DNA from: SIG459 sp045631645
GTDB lineage: Bacteria > Bacillota > Clostridia > Oscillospirales > Oscillospiraceae
Length of the DNA stretch: 64,000 bases
Direction of reading: 5' to 3'
NCBI GenBank assembly: GCA_045631645.1
Contig: JAZQVC010000020.1
Location: forward strand, 62,001 to 126,000
Positions 16,926 through 25,379 of this stretch are shown here, one piece after another (position 1 is the stretch's first letter; each line of letters opens with the position of its first letter). The notes under the pieces were generated by a model, which worked only from the letters and a program-made list of their open reading frames with translations, did no database searches and was not told the origin of the DNA. Position numbers and translations under genes: made by a program.

Positions 16926-18053
16926 ATGACGAACAACAAAACAGTCTTTCGCTTCGGTATTATTTTCGCCCTCATCTTTTCATTTACAAATATTTCCACT
17001 CTCGCAGCAGGCGAGGGTGCTGCGCAGCCTTACGAAATCGGAAGCATCTCCATTATCTATGGAGCTATCGCCATTTTATCCCTTCTTCTCCTTTTTGCAT
17101 ACATAATCTGGGAGAAAAACAAGGAACGCAATTTTCTCTATCTTTTCATTTGCGTATCCCTTACCAACTGCGGATATTTCCTGCTCTCCGTTTCAGGCTC
17201 TCTTTTCTGGGCAATGATGGCAAATCGCCTTTCTTATCTTGGTGCCGCTTACTCCATTCTCATAATGATGTTTATCATATATGATGTATGCAAGATGCGC
17301 CCGCGCAGTTGGTTCAAGCCCCTTGTGTTTGCAATCAGCACACTTGCCTTTCTGCTCGCCTGCAGCGGCGAATGGCTTGGCCTTTATTATAGCAGCGTTG
17401 CCATCGAGAGAGTTAACGGCGTCACTAAGCTTATCAAAGAATACGGTCCGCTGCACAGTGTCTATTCTGTCTATTTAGCTTCCTATATGCTCGGCATGAT
17501 CTTCCTTATAGCATACGCCGCAAAGAAAAAGCGTCTGGCTTCCACCAAATATGCCATTTTTCTTGCCAGTGCCGTATTGCTCAATGTTTGCGTATGGGCA
17601 GTTGAACAATTGATCGCTGAGGACTTTGAGTTGCTTTCCGTTTCTTATGTGGTAACAGAGATTATGCTCCTTACGATATACGGAGTTCTTCGCGATTATG
17701 GCATCATTCAACCTAATCATGGTCTGCTCAGTGTTCAGATGCTTGCCCAACTTAACACCAGACAGGTTAATCCTGGGGAATTGCCCCCCGCCATGGAAGA
17801 TCTCTTCAAAAGCTTTTGCGAGAAAGCCAACACTCTCTCCTCCGCAGAACGGCGCATATTGAAATATTATATTGATGGATATGACACTGCAGATATTCCC
17901 GATCTTGCTTTTGTCAGCATTCACACCGTCAAAAAGCATAACCACAGCATCTATCAGAAGCTGGATGTTTCCTCCCGAGATGAGCTTATGCTTTATATTG
18001 AGCTTTTCCGCTGCTGCGGATGGTTGGATAAGCTCAGTGCCGAACAGGATTAA
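16926..18053 (+). CDS. Membrane-embedded LuxR-type transcriptional regulator
   Basis: 375 residues. A signal-like N-terminal helix ends in TLAAG, then about seven more membrane helices follow to about residue 250, resembling the 7TM sensor regions of some histidine kinases. After a linker the C-terminal 70 residues form a LuxR helix-turn-helix: LSSAERRILKYYIDGYDTADI, then VSIHTVKKHNHSIYQKLDV. There is no kinase or receiver domain, so it should sense at the membrane and bind DNA directly, a one-component architecture seen in some gut Firmicutes and Actinobacteria. The signal and targets are unknown; the envelope-protein cluster downstream is a candidate. Confidence 0.8.
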   Translation: MTNNKTVFRFGIIFALIFSFTNISTLAAGEGAAQPYEIGSISIIYGAIAILSLLLLFAYIIWEKNKERNFLYLFICVSLTNCGYFLLSVSGSLFWAMMANRLSYLGAAYSILIMMFIIYDVCKMRPRSWFKPLVFAISTLAFLLACSGEWLGLYYSSVAIERVNGVTKLIKEYGPLHSVYSVYLASYMLGMIFLIAYAAKKKRLASTKYAIFLASAVLLNVCVWAVEQLIAEDFELLSVSYVVTEIMLLTIYGVLRDYGIIQPNHGLLSVQMLAQLNTRQVNPGELPPAMEDLFKSFCEKANTLSSAERRILKYYIDGYDTADIPDLAFVSIHTVKKHNHSIYQKLDVSSRDELMLYIELFRCCGWLDKLSAEQD

Positions 18054-18072
18054 AGAAAATACATTAATTTAA

Positions 18073-18112
18073 CAGGGTGCATAAAACGTACTTCTCCGTT
18101 TTGTGCACCCTG
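18073..18112 (+). terminator. Hairpin after the LuxR-type gene
   Basis: CAGGGTGCATAAAACG and CGTTTTGTGCACCCTG form a 16-base stem with one G-T pair and an 8-base loop. There is no T run immediately after it. It lies 20 bp after the stop. Confidence 0.55.
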
Positions 18113-18120
18113 CACGTATT

Positions 18121-18152
18121 CTGAGGATACTTTTTCAAAAAAGTATCCTCAG
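18121..18152. repeat. Perfect 15-bp inverted repeat with 2-base loop
   Basis: The arm CTGAGGATACTTTTT is followed after two bases by its exact reverse complement. It sits 8 bp after the previous hairpin. Such an almost loopless palindrome could be a dispersed chromosomal repeat or a cruciform or replication-associated element. Confidence 0.7.
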
Positions 18153-18221
18153 TTCCATTTTATCTTCTTCATTTTATATATAAAATGAAAACAACCAAAT
18201 TTGAAAGGTGGTGAGCCGCTA

Positions 18222-18623
18222 ATGAAGAAGCTGGTTGATATTATGCTGGAAAATCATTCGACGCGGGATAGTTTCTGCTTTCACATTTCCTGCGATGAGT
18301 GCGGAAGCGTGTATGCCAACAAGCCCTTGCCTTTCTCCAAAGCCGGAATTATCCCTCCGACTGAAAGCAAGAGGATCATTTTCGATGCTATCTACGAGCA
18401 GGAGTTTCGTGACGCGAGACAAGCAGCCCTCTCAGAAGCAGCAGAGAACCTGAATTACTGCCCTATATGTAAACGCTTGGTATGCAACCGTTGCTTCCTT
18501 ATATGCGACGATCTGGACATGTGCAGGGAATGCGCTGCCAAGCTTAACGAAAGCGGCAGCCCTGTATTCCCCGACCCACCCAATTTACATCCAAATATTG
18601 CGGCGAAAGGAGAAACTCTATGA
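18222..18623 (+). CDS. Small cysteine-rich (zinc-finger-like) protein of unknown function
   Basis: 133 residues from ATG at 18222, preceded by AAAGGTGGTGA. A TTG at 18201 is in frame but overlaps that site. Two metal-binding regions are visible: SCDECGSVY near residue 24, and a compact C-terminal cluster reading CPICKRLVCNRCFLICDDLDMCRECA that would hold two zinc ions. I do not recognise the family. Its stop overlaps the start of the following lipoprotein gene (ATGA), so the two are translationally coupled. Confidence 0.65.
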   Translation: MKKLVDIMLENHSTRDSFCFHISCDECGSVYANKPLPFSKAGIIPPTESKRIIFDAIYEQEFRDARQAALSEAAENLNYCPICKRLVCNRCFLICDDLDMCRECAAKLNESGSPVFPDPPNLHPNIAAKGETL

Positions 18624-19222
18624 AAAAAATTACTGTCATTTTACTGGCCCTGGCCTTGTTGCTCTCCATGGCGGCTTGCGGAAGCAGCGACGGAAGCATC
18701 CGCGATGCCGTTAAGGACTTCAAGGCGTCTCAAAGAGAGGCCGCCGACACAGTACCCGAAGAAGAACCTGTGGAAGAGCCTCCAATGGAGGAAGAAGAGT
18801 CCTTCGGCGGCCTCCAAAGCTACCTGCTTGAGGATTACTACGGCGACAGCGTTTACAATGTAAGCTTCACCTTGCCTGAACACATGTGGGTGGTAGACCA
18901 CCAGAGCTACACCCTCTATATCTATAACGTTGAATCTCTCGACGAAGCCCATTCTGCCGCTCCTCGAATTCAGTTTGAAATCAAGAGTGCAGATTTGGTG
19001 GATTCCTATATGGGAGATGCCGCTGAGCTCACAGAGCTTGAAAACAGAACCATCGGCGGCATAGATATGCAGGGCAGATATTATAAGCTCTGGGGTATGT
19101 ACTGGACTGAATATTACGGTGAGCTTCCCGACGGCTACTGGATGACTGTCAGAATCTCCAAGACCAGCATTGATCCCGGTTCCGACGGAAGCAACATCCT
19201 TGACAGCGTTATTTTCGAGTAA
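18620..19222 (+). CDS. Lipoprotein of unknown function
   Basis: 200 residues. The lipoprotein signal MKKITVILLALALLLSMAACG has its lipidated Cys at residue 20, followed by an acidic linker (VPEEEPVEEPPMEEEE). The remaining about 140 residues form a compact domain rich in Tyr and Trp, including YRNYKLWGMYWTEYYG-like aromatic spacing (exactly RYYKLWGMYWTEYYG), with no recognised family. It follows the Cys-rich protein with a 4-bp overlap and precedes the zinc-ribbon membrane protein by 51 bp. Confidence 0.65.
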   Translation: MKKITVILLALALLLSMAACGSSDGSIRDAVKDFKASQREAADTVPEEEPVEEPPMEEEESFGGLQSYLLEDYYGDSVYNVSFTLPEHMWVVDHQSYTLYIYNVESLDEAHSAAPRIQFEIKSADLVDSYMGDAAELTELENRTIGGIDMQGRYYKLWGMYWTEYYGELPDGYWMTVRISKTSIDPGSDGSNILDSVIFE

Positions 19223-19273
19223 CGCAGCTAAATTACCGAGAATATAAAATGGATATATACAGGAGGATAAGAT

Positions 19274-21247
19274 ATGAAATTTTGCTTTAATTGCGGCTCG
19301 CAACTGGAAGAAGGCATAAAATTCTGCCCTGAATGCGGCCAAAAAATATCCCAGCCCACTCCTCCGGCAGAAGAACCCGTCGCTATACCTACCGAGCCAT
19401 CACCCGCTGTTCCTGCATCTGATACAGAAATATGTATATACGGAGAGCCTGTTTCCCATAGTTTTTCCGCTCCCGCCTTCAGCGAAAGCGCCCAATCTGT
19501 AGTATATACATATGGCGAGCCGGTAGAACACAGTTTTACTCCGCCGGTGCAGGCCGAGGCCGCTGTTTCCGGAACTTATGAAATTCCCGTGGTTGCAGCG
19601 GAAGAGAGCGCAGCGAAGGACAAAGGCGCAAAAGCTCCGAAGGAGAAGGCACCCAAAGAGCCCAAAGCACCCAAAGAGCCCAAAGTTCCCAAAGAGCCCA
19701 AAGCTCCCAAAGAGCCTAAAGAGGCCGGCAAGTTCAAGGAGCTCACCGCAAAGCTTCCCAAGCTTCTTGTCAACAAGAAGCTTCTCATAATAATCGCCGC
19801 TGCAATAGTGCTAATTGTTGCCATCGTTCTTATATGCTGCCTCGCTGGCAATGGCAATGGCGTTCAGGGGCTTTACACCGCCTCTTCCTACAGCTATAAC
19901 GGCGAGAAGTTCGATGCCGAGGACGATTGGCTTGATCTGAAGAAGAGCGGCAAAGGAAGCGCCATGTTTATGGGCGAAGAATACGACCTCAAGTGGGAGC
20001 TTGAGGGCAAGGAATTCACCCTGATACAGGACGGCGACAAATTCCGCGGCACTCTTGATAACGGCGTTCTGGTCATAGATTTTGACGGCGTTACTTACAC
20101 CTACACTCAGCTCGACAATCCCATTTATAACACCGAAATTGGATACTGGACACTTAAGTATGCCGACGGCAACCCCGAAATCGCTATGGATGCGGAAACT
20201 GTTGGTATGCTCAGGGAAATGGGTCTTGAAATCTATGTTGAATTTTATGAGGACGGCACCGGCATCTTCTGCATTGAAGAGCCCTATGAGATAACCTGGG
20301 TCAAGGGTCAGCTCACTGTAGACGGCGAAAGCGTAGCCTATACACTTGCAGACGGCGAACTGGCAATCACCATTGAGGACGCTGTTTTCCACTTTGGACG
20401 CGCTGATGGCGCAGCTGAGGAAGTCATCTACCTCGATATCAGCAGTCCCGAAACTTATATTGCTGTTTCCGGCATCCTTGACGACATAGAGTTAGACGAA
20501 GAGAAGCTGGCTGCGCTTGGAGACTTTAGCGTCACCTTCTATGGCAACGGTGAAGGCGAAATGCGCATGTCCGGCAAAACCATTCCCATAACATACGACA
20601 ACAGCACAATCACAGGCGGCGGCATTGATATGCCCTATGAATATAACTACGACTCCATATATCTCTATATGGGTGAAAAGATTGAATTTGCTTTGGAATA
20701 TGCCGGCGTACCCGACACTCTTCCCGAAGAACTTCTGACTCCCGATGACCTTAAGTACTGGTCTCGTGACTACTACGGCTGGTGGTGCATTGAAAACGTA
20801 ATCTCCGGTGACGACAGCATGGTCGGCGATTGGTGGGATTGTTGCGCAAGCCTTGACATCGGTTCCGATGGCTACGGCGTGCTGACCATTTGGGATGAAA
20901 ACTCCTCCAAGAAGTCTCCCCTAGCCGAAATGGATGTAAGCGTTTCCATCACTGACGGTGCTGCCCGCGTCGTGTCCGAGGAAGGACAGTTTCTTGATGA
21001 TTATATCGAGCATGCAGATTGGCTGTTTTATTCCGATGTCTCCGCCTACGAAAACACATTTGAATTTGTTGTAAGCTACGAAGACGAAGAAACCAAGATG
21101 GATTGCTATTTCATTCTCCGCCCCTGGGGTACTTCCTGGGATGATATAGAGTCCGACACCCCCGAAGATCTTCCCTATTACTACTACGATTGGTATCTGC
21201 CTCTCCTTGACGACGGCGTTGAGACCGCTCCCAACAAAATTTCCTGA
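19274..21247 (+). CDS. Zinc-ribbon membrane protein with KEPKAP repeats and extracytoplasmic beta domains
   Basis: 657 residues. The N-terminus is a zinc ribbon, CFNCGSQLEEGIKFCPECG. Residues about 40-100 contain a duplicated motif (YGEPVSHSF, YGEPVEHSF), then a Lys/Pro/Glu repeat (KAPKEP units, about residues 118-152). A membrane helix lies at about 172-195 (LLIIIAAAIVLIVAIVLICC). The outer part holds three to four lipocalin-like beta units with the pattern GxYxxxS...KSGKGSAMFMGEEYDLKWE, rich in acidic and aromatic residues. Such zinc-ribbon plus beta-domain proteins are frequent in Clostridia and lack an assigned function. Confidence 0.72.
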   Translation: MKFCFNCGSQLEEGIKFCPECGQKISQPTPPAEEPVAIPTEPSPAVPASDTEICIYGEPVSHSFSAPAFSESAQSVVYTYGEPVEHSFTPPVQAEAAVSGTYEIPVVAAEESAAKDKGAKAPKEKAPKEPKAPKEPKVPKEPKAPKEPKEAGKFKELTAKLPKLLVNKKLLIIIAAAIVLIVAIVLICCLAGNGNGVQGLYTASSYSYNGEKFDAEDDWLDLKKSGKGSAMFMGEEYDLKWELEGKEFTLIQDGDKFRGTLDNGVLVIDFDGVTYTYTQLDNPIYNTEIGYWTLKYADGNPEIAMDAETVGMLREMGLEIYVEFYEDGTGIFCIEEPYEITWVKGQLTVDGESVAYTLADGELAITIEDAVFHFGRADGAAEEVIYLDISSPETYIAVSGILDDIELDEEKLAALGDFSVTFYGNGEGEMRMSGKTIPITYDNSTITGGGIDMPYEYNYDSIYLYMGEKIEFALEYAGVPDTLPEELLTPDDLKYWSRDYYGWWCIENVISGDDSMVGDWWDCCASLDIGSDGYGVLTIWDENSSKKSPLAEMDVSVSITDGAARVVSEEGQFLDDYIEHADWLFYSDVSAYENTFEFVVSYEDEETKMDCYFILRPWGTSWDDIESDTPEDLPYYYYDWYLPLLDDGVETAPNKIS

Positions 21248-21294
21248 AATAAAACAGATAAATACAAAAATACAAAATTTTTGGAGGTAAAGTT

Positions 21295-21969
21295 ATGCAG
21301 TATCGTATCGAAGGCGGCAGCCTGCCTGCTCTGATTATTAATCTGAACCCCGGCGAAACCATCGTTAGTGAAGTTGGCGGACGCACCTGGTCCCGCGGCC
21401 CGATTCAGACCGAAACAAAGGGCGGAAGCGCCGGCAAGGCTCTCGGCCGCATGCTGGCCGGCGAAAGTCTCTTTATGAGCCACTACACCGCACAGGGTCC
21501 CGCAGAAATCGCATTCACCTCCTCCTTCCCCGGACGCATTGTTGCAAGGGAACTTCAGGACGGACAGAGCGTTATTTGCCAGAAATCCGCATTCCTCTGC
21601 GCCACCGAAGGCGTCACCCTTTCCGCACACCTGCAGAAGAAGCTTGGCGCAGGCCTTGCAGGCGGCGAAGGCTTCATTATGCAGAAAGTTACCGGCCCCG
21701 GTCTTGCCTTCTTTGAGTTCGACGGCTACTGTCCCGAATACGACCTTGCAGCCGGCGAGGAGCTTGTCTGCGACACCGGAGTTCTTGCAATGATGGACGA
21801 AACCTGCACCATGGATGTTCGTATGGTCAAGGGTGCAAAGAACCTCTTCCTGGGCGGCGAGGGTCTTGTGGACACCGTTATCACCGGTCCCGGCAAGGTA
21901 TTCCTCCAGACCATGACCGTTTCCGACCTTGCAAAACTGATTATCCCCTTCATCCCCGAAAAGAAGTAA
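21295..21969 (+). CDS. AIM24/TIGR00266 family protein
   Basis: 224 residues. MQYRIEGGSLPALIINLNPGE, GESLFMSHYTA and AFTSSFPGRI with a later FFEFDGYCPEYDL are typical of the AIM24 (TIGR00266) family, a beta-helix-like fold of unknown role, named after a yeast mitochondrial protein. A strong TTTTGGAGG site precedes the ATG. There is no signal or membrane segment, so it is cytoplasmic. It is transcribed in line with the envelope genes on either side. Confidence 0.85.
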   Translation: MQYRIEGGSLPALIINLNPGETIVSEVGGRTWSRGPIQTETKGGSAGKALGRMLAGESLFMSHYTAQGPAEIAFTSSFPGRIVARELQDGQSVICQKSAFLCATEGVTLSAHLQKKLGAGLAGGEGFIMQKVTGPGLAFFEFDGYCPEYDLAAGEELVCDTGVLAMMDETCTMDVRMVKGAKNLFLGGEGLVDTVITGPGKVFLQTMTVSDLAKLIIPFIPEKK

Positions 21970-22044
21970 GATTATACCACTCACACTCTTAAGCGGCGGT
22001 CATTGACCGCCGCTTGCAACCAAGAAGATTGAAGGTGAACTCTC

Positions 22045-23310
22045 ATGAAAAAAGCAATAAGAACTTTCAGCATTCTTATGGTAATCCTTATGCTGGCAGG
22101 CTCTTTTTCCATATTCACCTATGCGTCATATGAGGAACTATCCTTCTATGGCACAGAAGGAGAAACCGAATATTTCATTATTCATTCAAACGCATATGAT
22201 GAAATAACGGAAGGATACATAGTTCACGGAGAAATACCGGGTATGTGGTTGGAAATTTCCGGCGCAGCAACCCTCGGCCTTGCCGGCGTGCCCACCACTT
22301 CTGGCGAATATGTGGTTGACATAACCATGACAACAGCCAGTCTCGGCACCGTTGATTACAGGGTGACCGTTTACGTCAATCCCTCTGTGTCTTCCGACGG
22401 CGTACCTGTTGTGACCAAAAACCCCACCTCGGAGGCTGTAATTGAGGGTGACTCCGCCATCTTTGTTGCCCGTGCCAACAATACCCGCCAGTATGTCTGG
22501 GAAATTGCTCTCGGCGAAACTGTGCTGACATGCGAGGAAGCCGCCGCTTACTTTGGCAATGGCATAAGCTTCACCGGATATGACACCGAAACACTGGTTA
22601 TACACAACATACCCGAGGAACTTGACGGCGCTATGGTCTGGTGTCAGTTTGTGGGCGCTGAGGAAAGTGTCACCAGCACTGTCGCAAAAATCAGCGTTAC
22701 TCCCATAGAGAAAGCAACTCCCGTTGTGACCAAAAACCCCACCGATGAAACTGTGGAGGTTGGCGGAGAGGCCGTATTTGTTGCGAAAGCCAACTATGCT
22801 ATTGATTATCGCTGGCAGCTCATCTCCCCCGAAGGAATACGCTATGACTGCGCAGACGCCCCCCATGACTTTGAAGGACTCGCCGTCTATGGCGCTAATA
22901 CTGAGCAGATTGTTCTGGAGAACATCCCCATTGAGCTTAACGGTTACCGCATCCGCTGCATCTTCACAGCAGGCGATGATGCCTCCAGCGAGATGGCCCA
23001 TCTATATGTCATCGAAAAAGGCGCAGAGATAGATCCCGATGAATCTCCCGCAGCGAGTCCCGAAGTTTCAGATACACCCACCGAGACAGATGCTCCCGCC
23101 GAAACGCCCGATGCATCAAACACTTCCGTAGACAACACTGGCAAATCTCCCCGCGATCCGGAAGACCGCCTCCCCTCCGCCGCTCCCGAATCCAATAATA
23201 ACGGCGAAAAAAACAACACTATCACCATTGTTGCAATTGTGGCCGGAGCAGCTGTTGCCATTGCAGCCATAGGCGCATTTGTATTTCTGAAACTTAAAGG
23301 ACGCATATAA
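22045..23310 (+). CDS. Exported membrane-anchored protein with Ig-like repeats
   Basis: 421 residues: signal peptide (about 1-27), an N-terminal beta domain, and two Ig-like repeats. The repeats begin VVTKNPTSEAVIEGDSAIFV (about residue 130) and VVTKNPTDETVEVGGEAVFV (about 230). A Pro/Ser/Thr/Asp-rich stalk follows (about 330-390), and a final membrane helix and Lys/Arg tail (VAIAAIGAFVFLKLKGRI) anchors it. No LPxTG motif is present, so attachment is by the helix. The repeats suggest surface adhesion or polymer binding; this is an inference. Confidence 0.75.
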   Translation: MKKAIRTFSILMVILMLAGSFSIFTYASYEELSFYGTEGETEYFIIHSNAYDEITEGYIVHGEIPGMWLEISGAATLGLAGVPTTSGEYVVDITMTTASLGTVDYRVTVYVNPSVSSDGVPVVTKNPTSEAVIEGDSAIFVARANNTRQYVWEIALGETVLTCEEAAAYFGNGISFTGYDTETLVIHNIPEELDGAMVWCQFVGAEESVTSTVAKISVTPIEKATPVVTKNPTDETVEVGGEAVFVAKANYAIDYRWQLISPEGIRYDCADAPHDFEGLAVYGANTEQIVLENIPIELNGYRIRCIFTAGDDASSEMAHLYVIEKGAEIDPDESPAASPEVSDTPTETDAPAETPDASNTSVDNTGKSPRDPEDRLPSAAPESNNNGEKNNTITIVAIVAGAAVAIAAIGAFVFLKLKGRI

Positions 23311-23323
23311 AATATTCCGTCAT

Positions 23324-23359
23324 AAAAAAATCCCTCTGCAATTAAGCAGAGGGATTTTT
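23324..23359. terminator. Intrinsic terminator between convergent genes
   Basis: ATCCCTCTGC and GCAGAGGGAT form a perfect stem over AATTAA, with A and T tracts on the two sides. It serves the Ig-like protein gene and the superoxide reductase gene. Confidence 0.88.
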
Positions 23360-23367
23360 ATTTATCA

Positions 23368-23748
23368 TCACAGTGTGGTCTTCCAAAGTCCGTGGAGATT
23401 GCAGTAGGCATAAACTTCAAGGGGTTTCTCGTTGTGGATATAGAACTTCACATGGGGTGCTTCGTTGGGATTGAGCCATTTTCTGTAGCTTCCCTTATCG
23501 GTGAGCAGCTGCACCCACTCGATCCAGTGAACATCCACCATGGGGTGATCCACGCTGCCTACATTAACTTCGACTACGCCGTCATTTACGCTGACAAGGG
23601 GGATATGCTTCTCGCCGCTTGCCTCAACTGCGCCGGGGATGAGCTCGTCCATTTTCTGTCCGCAGCAAAAGGGCTTTACTCCAACATCATGTACCATCTC
23701 GACTATATTTCCGCAGTGTGCGCACACATAAAACTTAGCATTCTTCAT
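23368..23748 (-). CDS. dfx: Desulfoferrodoxin-type superoxide reductase
   Basis: 126 residues, the usual length. The N-terminal desulforedoxin-like centre reads CAHCG and FCCGQKM (four Cys for the first iron). The superoxide-reducing site follows: EKHIPL, HPM, HW and CNLHGLW supply the four His and one Cys ligands. It reduces superoxide to peroxide without making oxygen, an anaerobe strategy. ATG at 23748 has a GGAGG site. Confidence 0.93.
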   Translation of the reverse strand: MKNAKFYVCAHCGNIVEMVHDVGVKPFCCGQKMDELIPGAVEASGEKHIPLVSVNDGVVEVNVGSVDHPMVDVHWIEWVQLLTDKGSYRKWLNPNEAPHVKFYIHNEKPLEVYAYCNLHGLWKTTL

Positions 23749-23854
23749 ATTTATTTCCTCCTGTATTTTAATCAGTGTTTGTTTTTTCTTTCTGATTGTA
23801 CTTTAACAGATTATCTCCTTTTCCTCCGTGACTTTCTCACATAATGCGTTATTC

Positions 23855-23883
23855 TTGAAAACACTATGCAAATTTGATAGAAT
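23855..23883 (+). promoter_or_regulatory. Probable promoter of the YCII-family gene
   Basis: TTGAAA (23855-23860) and TAGAAT (23878-23883) are 17 bp apart, 27 bp before the ATG at 23910. Confidence 0.5.
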
Positions 23884-23909
23884 TATTCAAAAGCCGAAAG
23901 GAGATAAAT

Positions 23910-24212
23910 ATGAAATACTTCCTTGTTCAATCCGTAATGGCATCTCCTCTGCCCATTTCCCCCGAGGAGCTCACGACAAAATTTATCCCTCTTCACGAAA
24001 AGCACATTGCCGGCGGCATCGAAAAGGGCATAGTTCTTTTCGCAGGTCCGAAAATCGGACGCAGCGGCGGCTTTATGATAGCCCGCGCCGAGGATATTGA
24101 CGCGCTGCAGCTTTTCACCAATGCCGATCCCTTTGTGCTTAACGGCATTGCCCAATTCGACATAACGGAATTTTTGATGAACGACCGCTCCGAGTTTGTT
24201 AAGGACTGGTAA
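23910..24212 (+). CDS. YCII-related family protein
   Basis: 100 residues from ATG at 23910, which has AAAGGAG 7 bp upstream. The fold is a small ferredoxin-like dimeric alpha-beta barrel (MKYFLVQSV...LHEKHIAGGIEKGIVLFAGPK...GGFMIARAEDIDALQLFTNADPF split here by short gaps), with the family His in HEKHI. YCII proteins include enzymes and stress-associated proteins without a single role. It is monocistronic and divergent from superoxide reductase. Confidence 0.78.
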   Translation: MKYFLVQSVMASPLPISPEELTTKFIPLHEKHIAGGIEKGIVLFAGPKIGRSGGFMIARAEDIDALQLFTNADPFVLNGIAQFDITEFLMNDRSEFVKDW

Positions 24213-24216
24213 AAAT

Positions 24217-24251
24217 AAAAAACCGCGTATCACATCGATACGCGGTTTTTT
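24217..24251. terminator. Bidirectional intrinsic terminator
   Basis: AACCGCGTATC and GATACGCGGTT form a perfect stem over a 5-base loop with A and T tracts. It ends both the YCII gene and the rimM end of the ylxM-ffh operon. Confidence 0.88.
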
Positions 24252-24253
24252 AT

Positions 24254-24742
24254 TTACATACCCTCTATAAGGTGTACGGTTATTATCTTGTTTTTAACAT
24301 CGGTGTTGAGAATGAATTCTTCAACAGCGGGAATCATTATCTCCCTCTCGCCCTTGACGAGATAGATATTCTGTGCAGGCATCTCCATAACATCGGCCAG
24401 AACACCAAGCTCGGCTCCGCTTTCATCCACAACCTTTGCACCGATGATGTCAGCGATGAAGAAGCTGCCTTTGGGAAGCTTGACATCCTTGCGGGCAATG
24501 TATACGGTTTTATTTTTCAGAGCCATAGCTGCGTTAACATCGTCAACGCCCTCAAGCTTTGCCAGCAGAAAGCCCTTATGAACACGGGATTCGCTAACCT
24601 TCAGCGCCTCGCCGCCGATATAAAAAGTCTTCAGCTTTTTGAGAAACTCGGGAGAATCTGCCCAGGGATTTATTTTAACTTCGCCGCGAACACCGTGGGT
24701 ATTAACGATTATTCCGGCTTCAAGATATTTTTCTTTTTCCAT
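24254..24742 (-). CDS. rimM: 16S rRNA processing protein RimM
   Basis: 162 residues from ATG at 24742, with GAGGAG ahead; an in-frame ATG at 24802 would run across the terminator hairpin at 24781. LEAGIIVNTHGVRGEVKINPW is the RimM N-terminal signature, and the PRC-barrel C-terminal half includes LADVMEMPAQNIYLVKGERE and a MIPAVEEFI segment. RimM binds S19 and aids 30S maturation. It ends the operon; trmD and rplS, usual neighbours, do not follow. Confidence 0.92.
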   Translation of the reverse strand: MEKEKYLEAGIIVNTHGVRGEVKINPWADSPEFLKKLKTFYIGGEALKVSESRVHKGFLLAKLEGVDDVNAAMALKNKTVYIARKDVKLPKGSFFIADIIGAKVVDESGAELGVLADVMEMPAQNIYLVKGEREIMIPAVEEFILNTDVKNKIITVHLIEGM

Positions 24743-24780
24743 AATAATCTCCTCATTAAAAGAGAGTTTCATAGGTTCAT

Positions 24781-24814
24781 AAAAAGTCCCCCATGGAAAC
24801 ACGGGGGACTTTTT
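24781..24814 (-). terminator. Intrinsic terminator/attenuator between khpA and rimM
   Basis: AAAAAGTCCCCC and GGGGGACTTTTT form a 12-bp stem over a 10-base loop. It separates khpA from rimM within one gene string, so rimM would be expressed from read-through or its own promoter. Confidence 0.8.
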
Positions 24815-24816
24815 AC

Positions 24817-25047
24817 TCAGTCGTGAACCTCGACGGATACCTTTTTGCCCTTTCTCTGGGCTACGGCCTTCATAAGGATGCGGACCTCTTTGATGATCCT
24901 GCCCTGACGGCCGATGACCTTGCCCATATCGCCGTCGGCGACACGCACTTCAAATACGGTCTCGCTGCCGGCTTCGCGCTCGGTCACAGAAACCTCATCG
25001 GGATGATCCACAAGGTTCTGTATAATATAGGTCAGCAGTTCTTTCAT
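24817..25047 (-). CDS. khpA: KH-domain RNA-binding protein KhpA (YlqC)
   Basis: 76 residues, a single KH domain with the GxxG loop in MGKVIGRQGRIIKEVRILMKA. In Firmicutes KhpA pairs with KhpB (Jag) to bind RNA and affect cell elongation. It lies 16 bp after rpsP, its standard place in this operon. Confidence 0.93.
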   Translation of the reverse strand: MKELLTYIIQNLVDHPDEVSVTEREAGSETVFEVRVADGDMGKVIGRQGRIIKEVRILMKAVAQRKGKKVSVEVHD

Positions 25048-25063
25048 AGGGTTTATTTTCTCC

Positions 25064-25300
25064 TTATGCCTCAGCCTTCTTCAGCAGGGCCTTGACGGTA
25101 TCGGTGGGCTGTGCGCCATTAGCGATCCAGTACTTTGCACGCTCCATATCGATGTTGACCTCGGAAGGAGTAGCAAGGGGATTGTAGGTGCCGATTTCCT
25201 CGATGAAACGACCATCGCGGGGGAAATGAGAATCAGCAACAACAACGCGGTAGTAAGGGCTCTTCTTAGCACCCATTCTGCGCAGTCTGATCTTGACCAT
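25064..25300 (-). CDS. rpsP: 30S ribosomal protein S16
   Basis: 78 residues, beginning MVKIRLRRMGAKKSPYYRVV and containing DGRFIEEIGTYNP, both diagnostic. ATG at 25300 is preceded by GGAGGTGA; the longer in-frame reading to 25414 crosses the intergenic region and is not real. Confidence 0.96.
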   Translation of the reverse strand: MVKIRLRRMGAKKSPYYRVVVADSHFPRDGRFIEEIGTYNPLATPSEVNIDMERAKYWIANGAQPTDTVKALLKKAEA

Positions 25301-25379
25301 TGTTCTTTTCACCTCCAGATTAAAGATTGAATTATAAATAAATTTATGTTTGCGCCATTTAGACGCGTTACATACTTTT

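Noticed and set aside
19576..19857. Minus-strand Leu/Gly/Ser repeat protein opposite the KEPKAP region
   Set aside because: It is the reverse complement of the Lys/Pro/Glu repeat of the real plus-strand gene.
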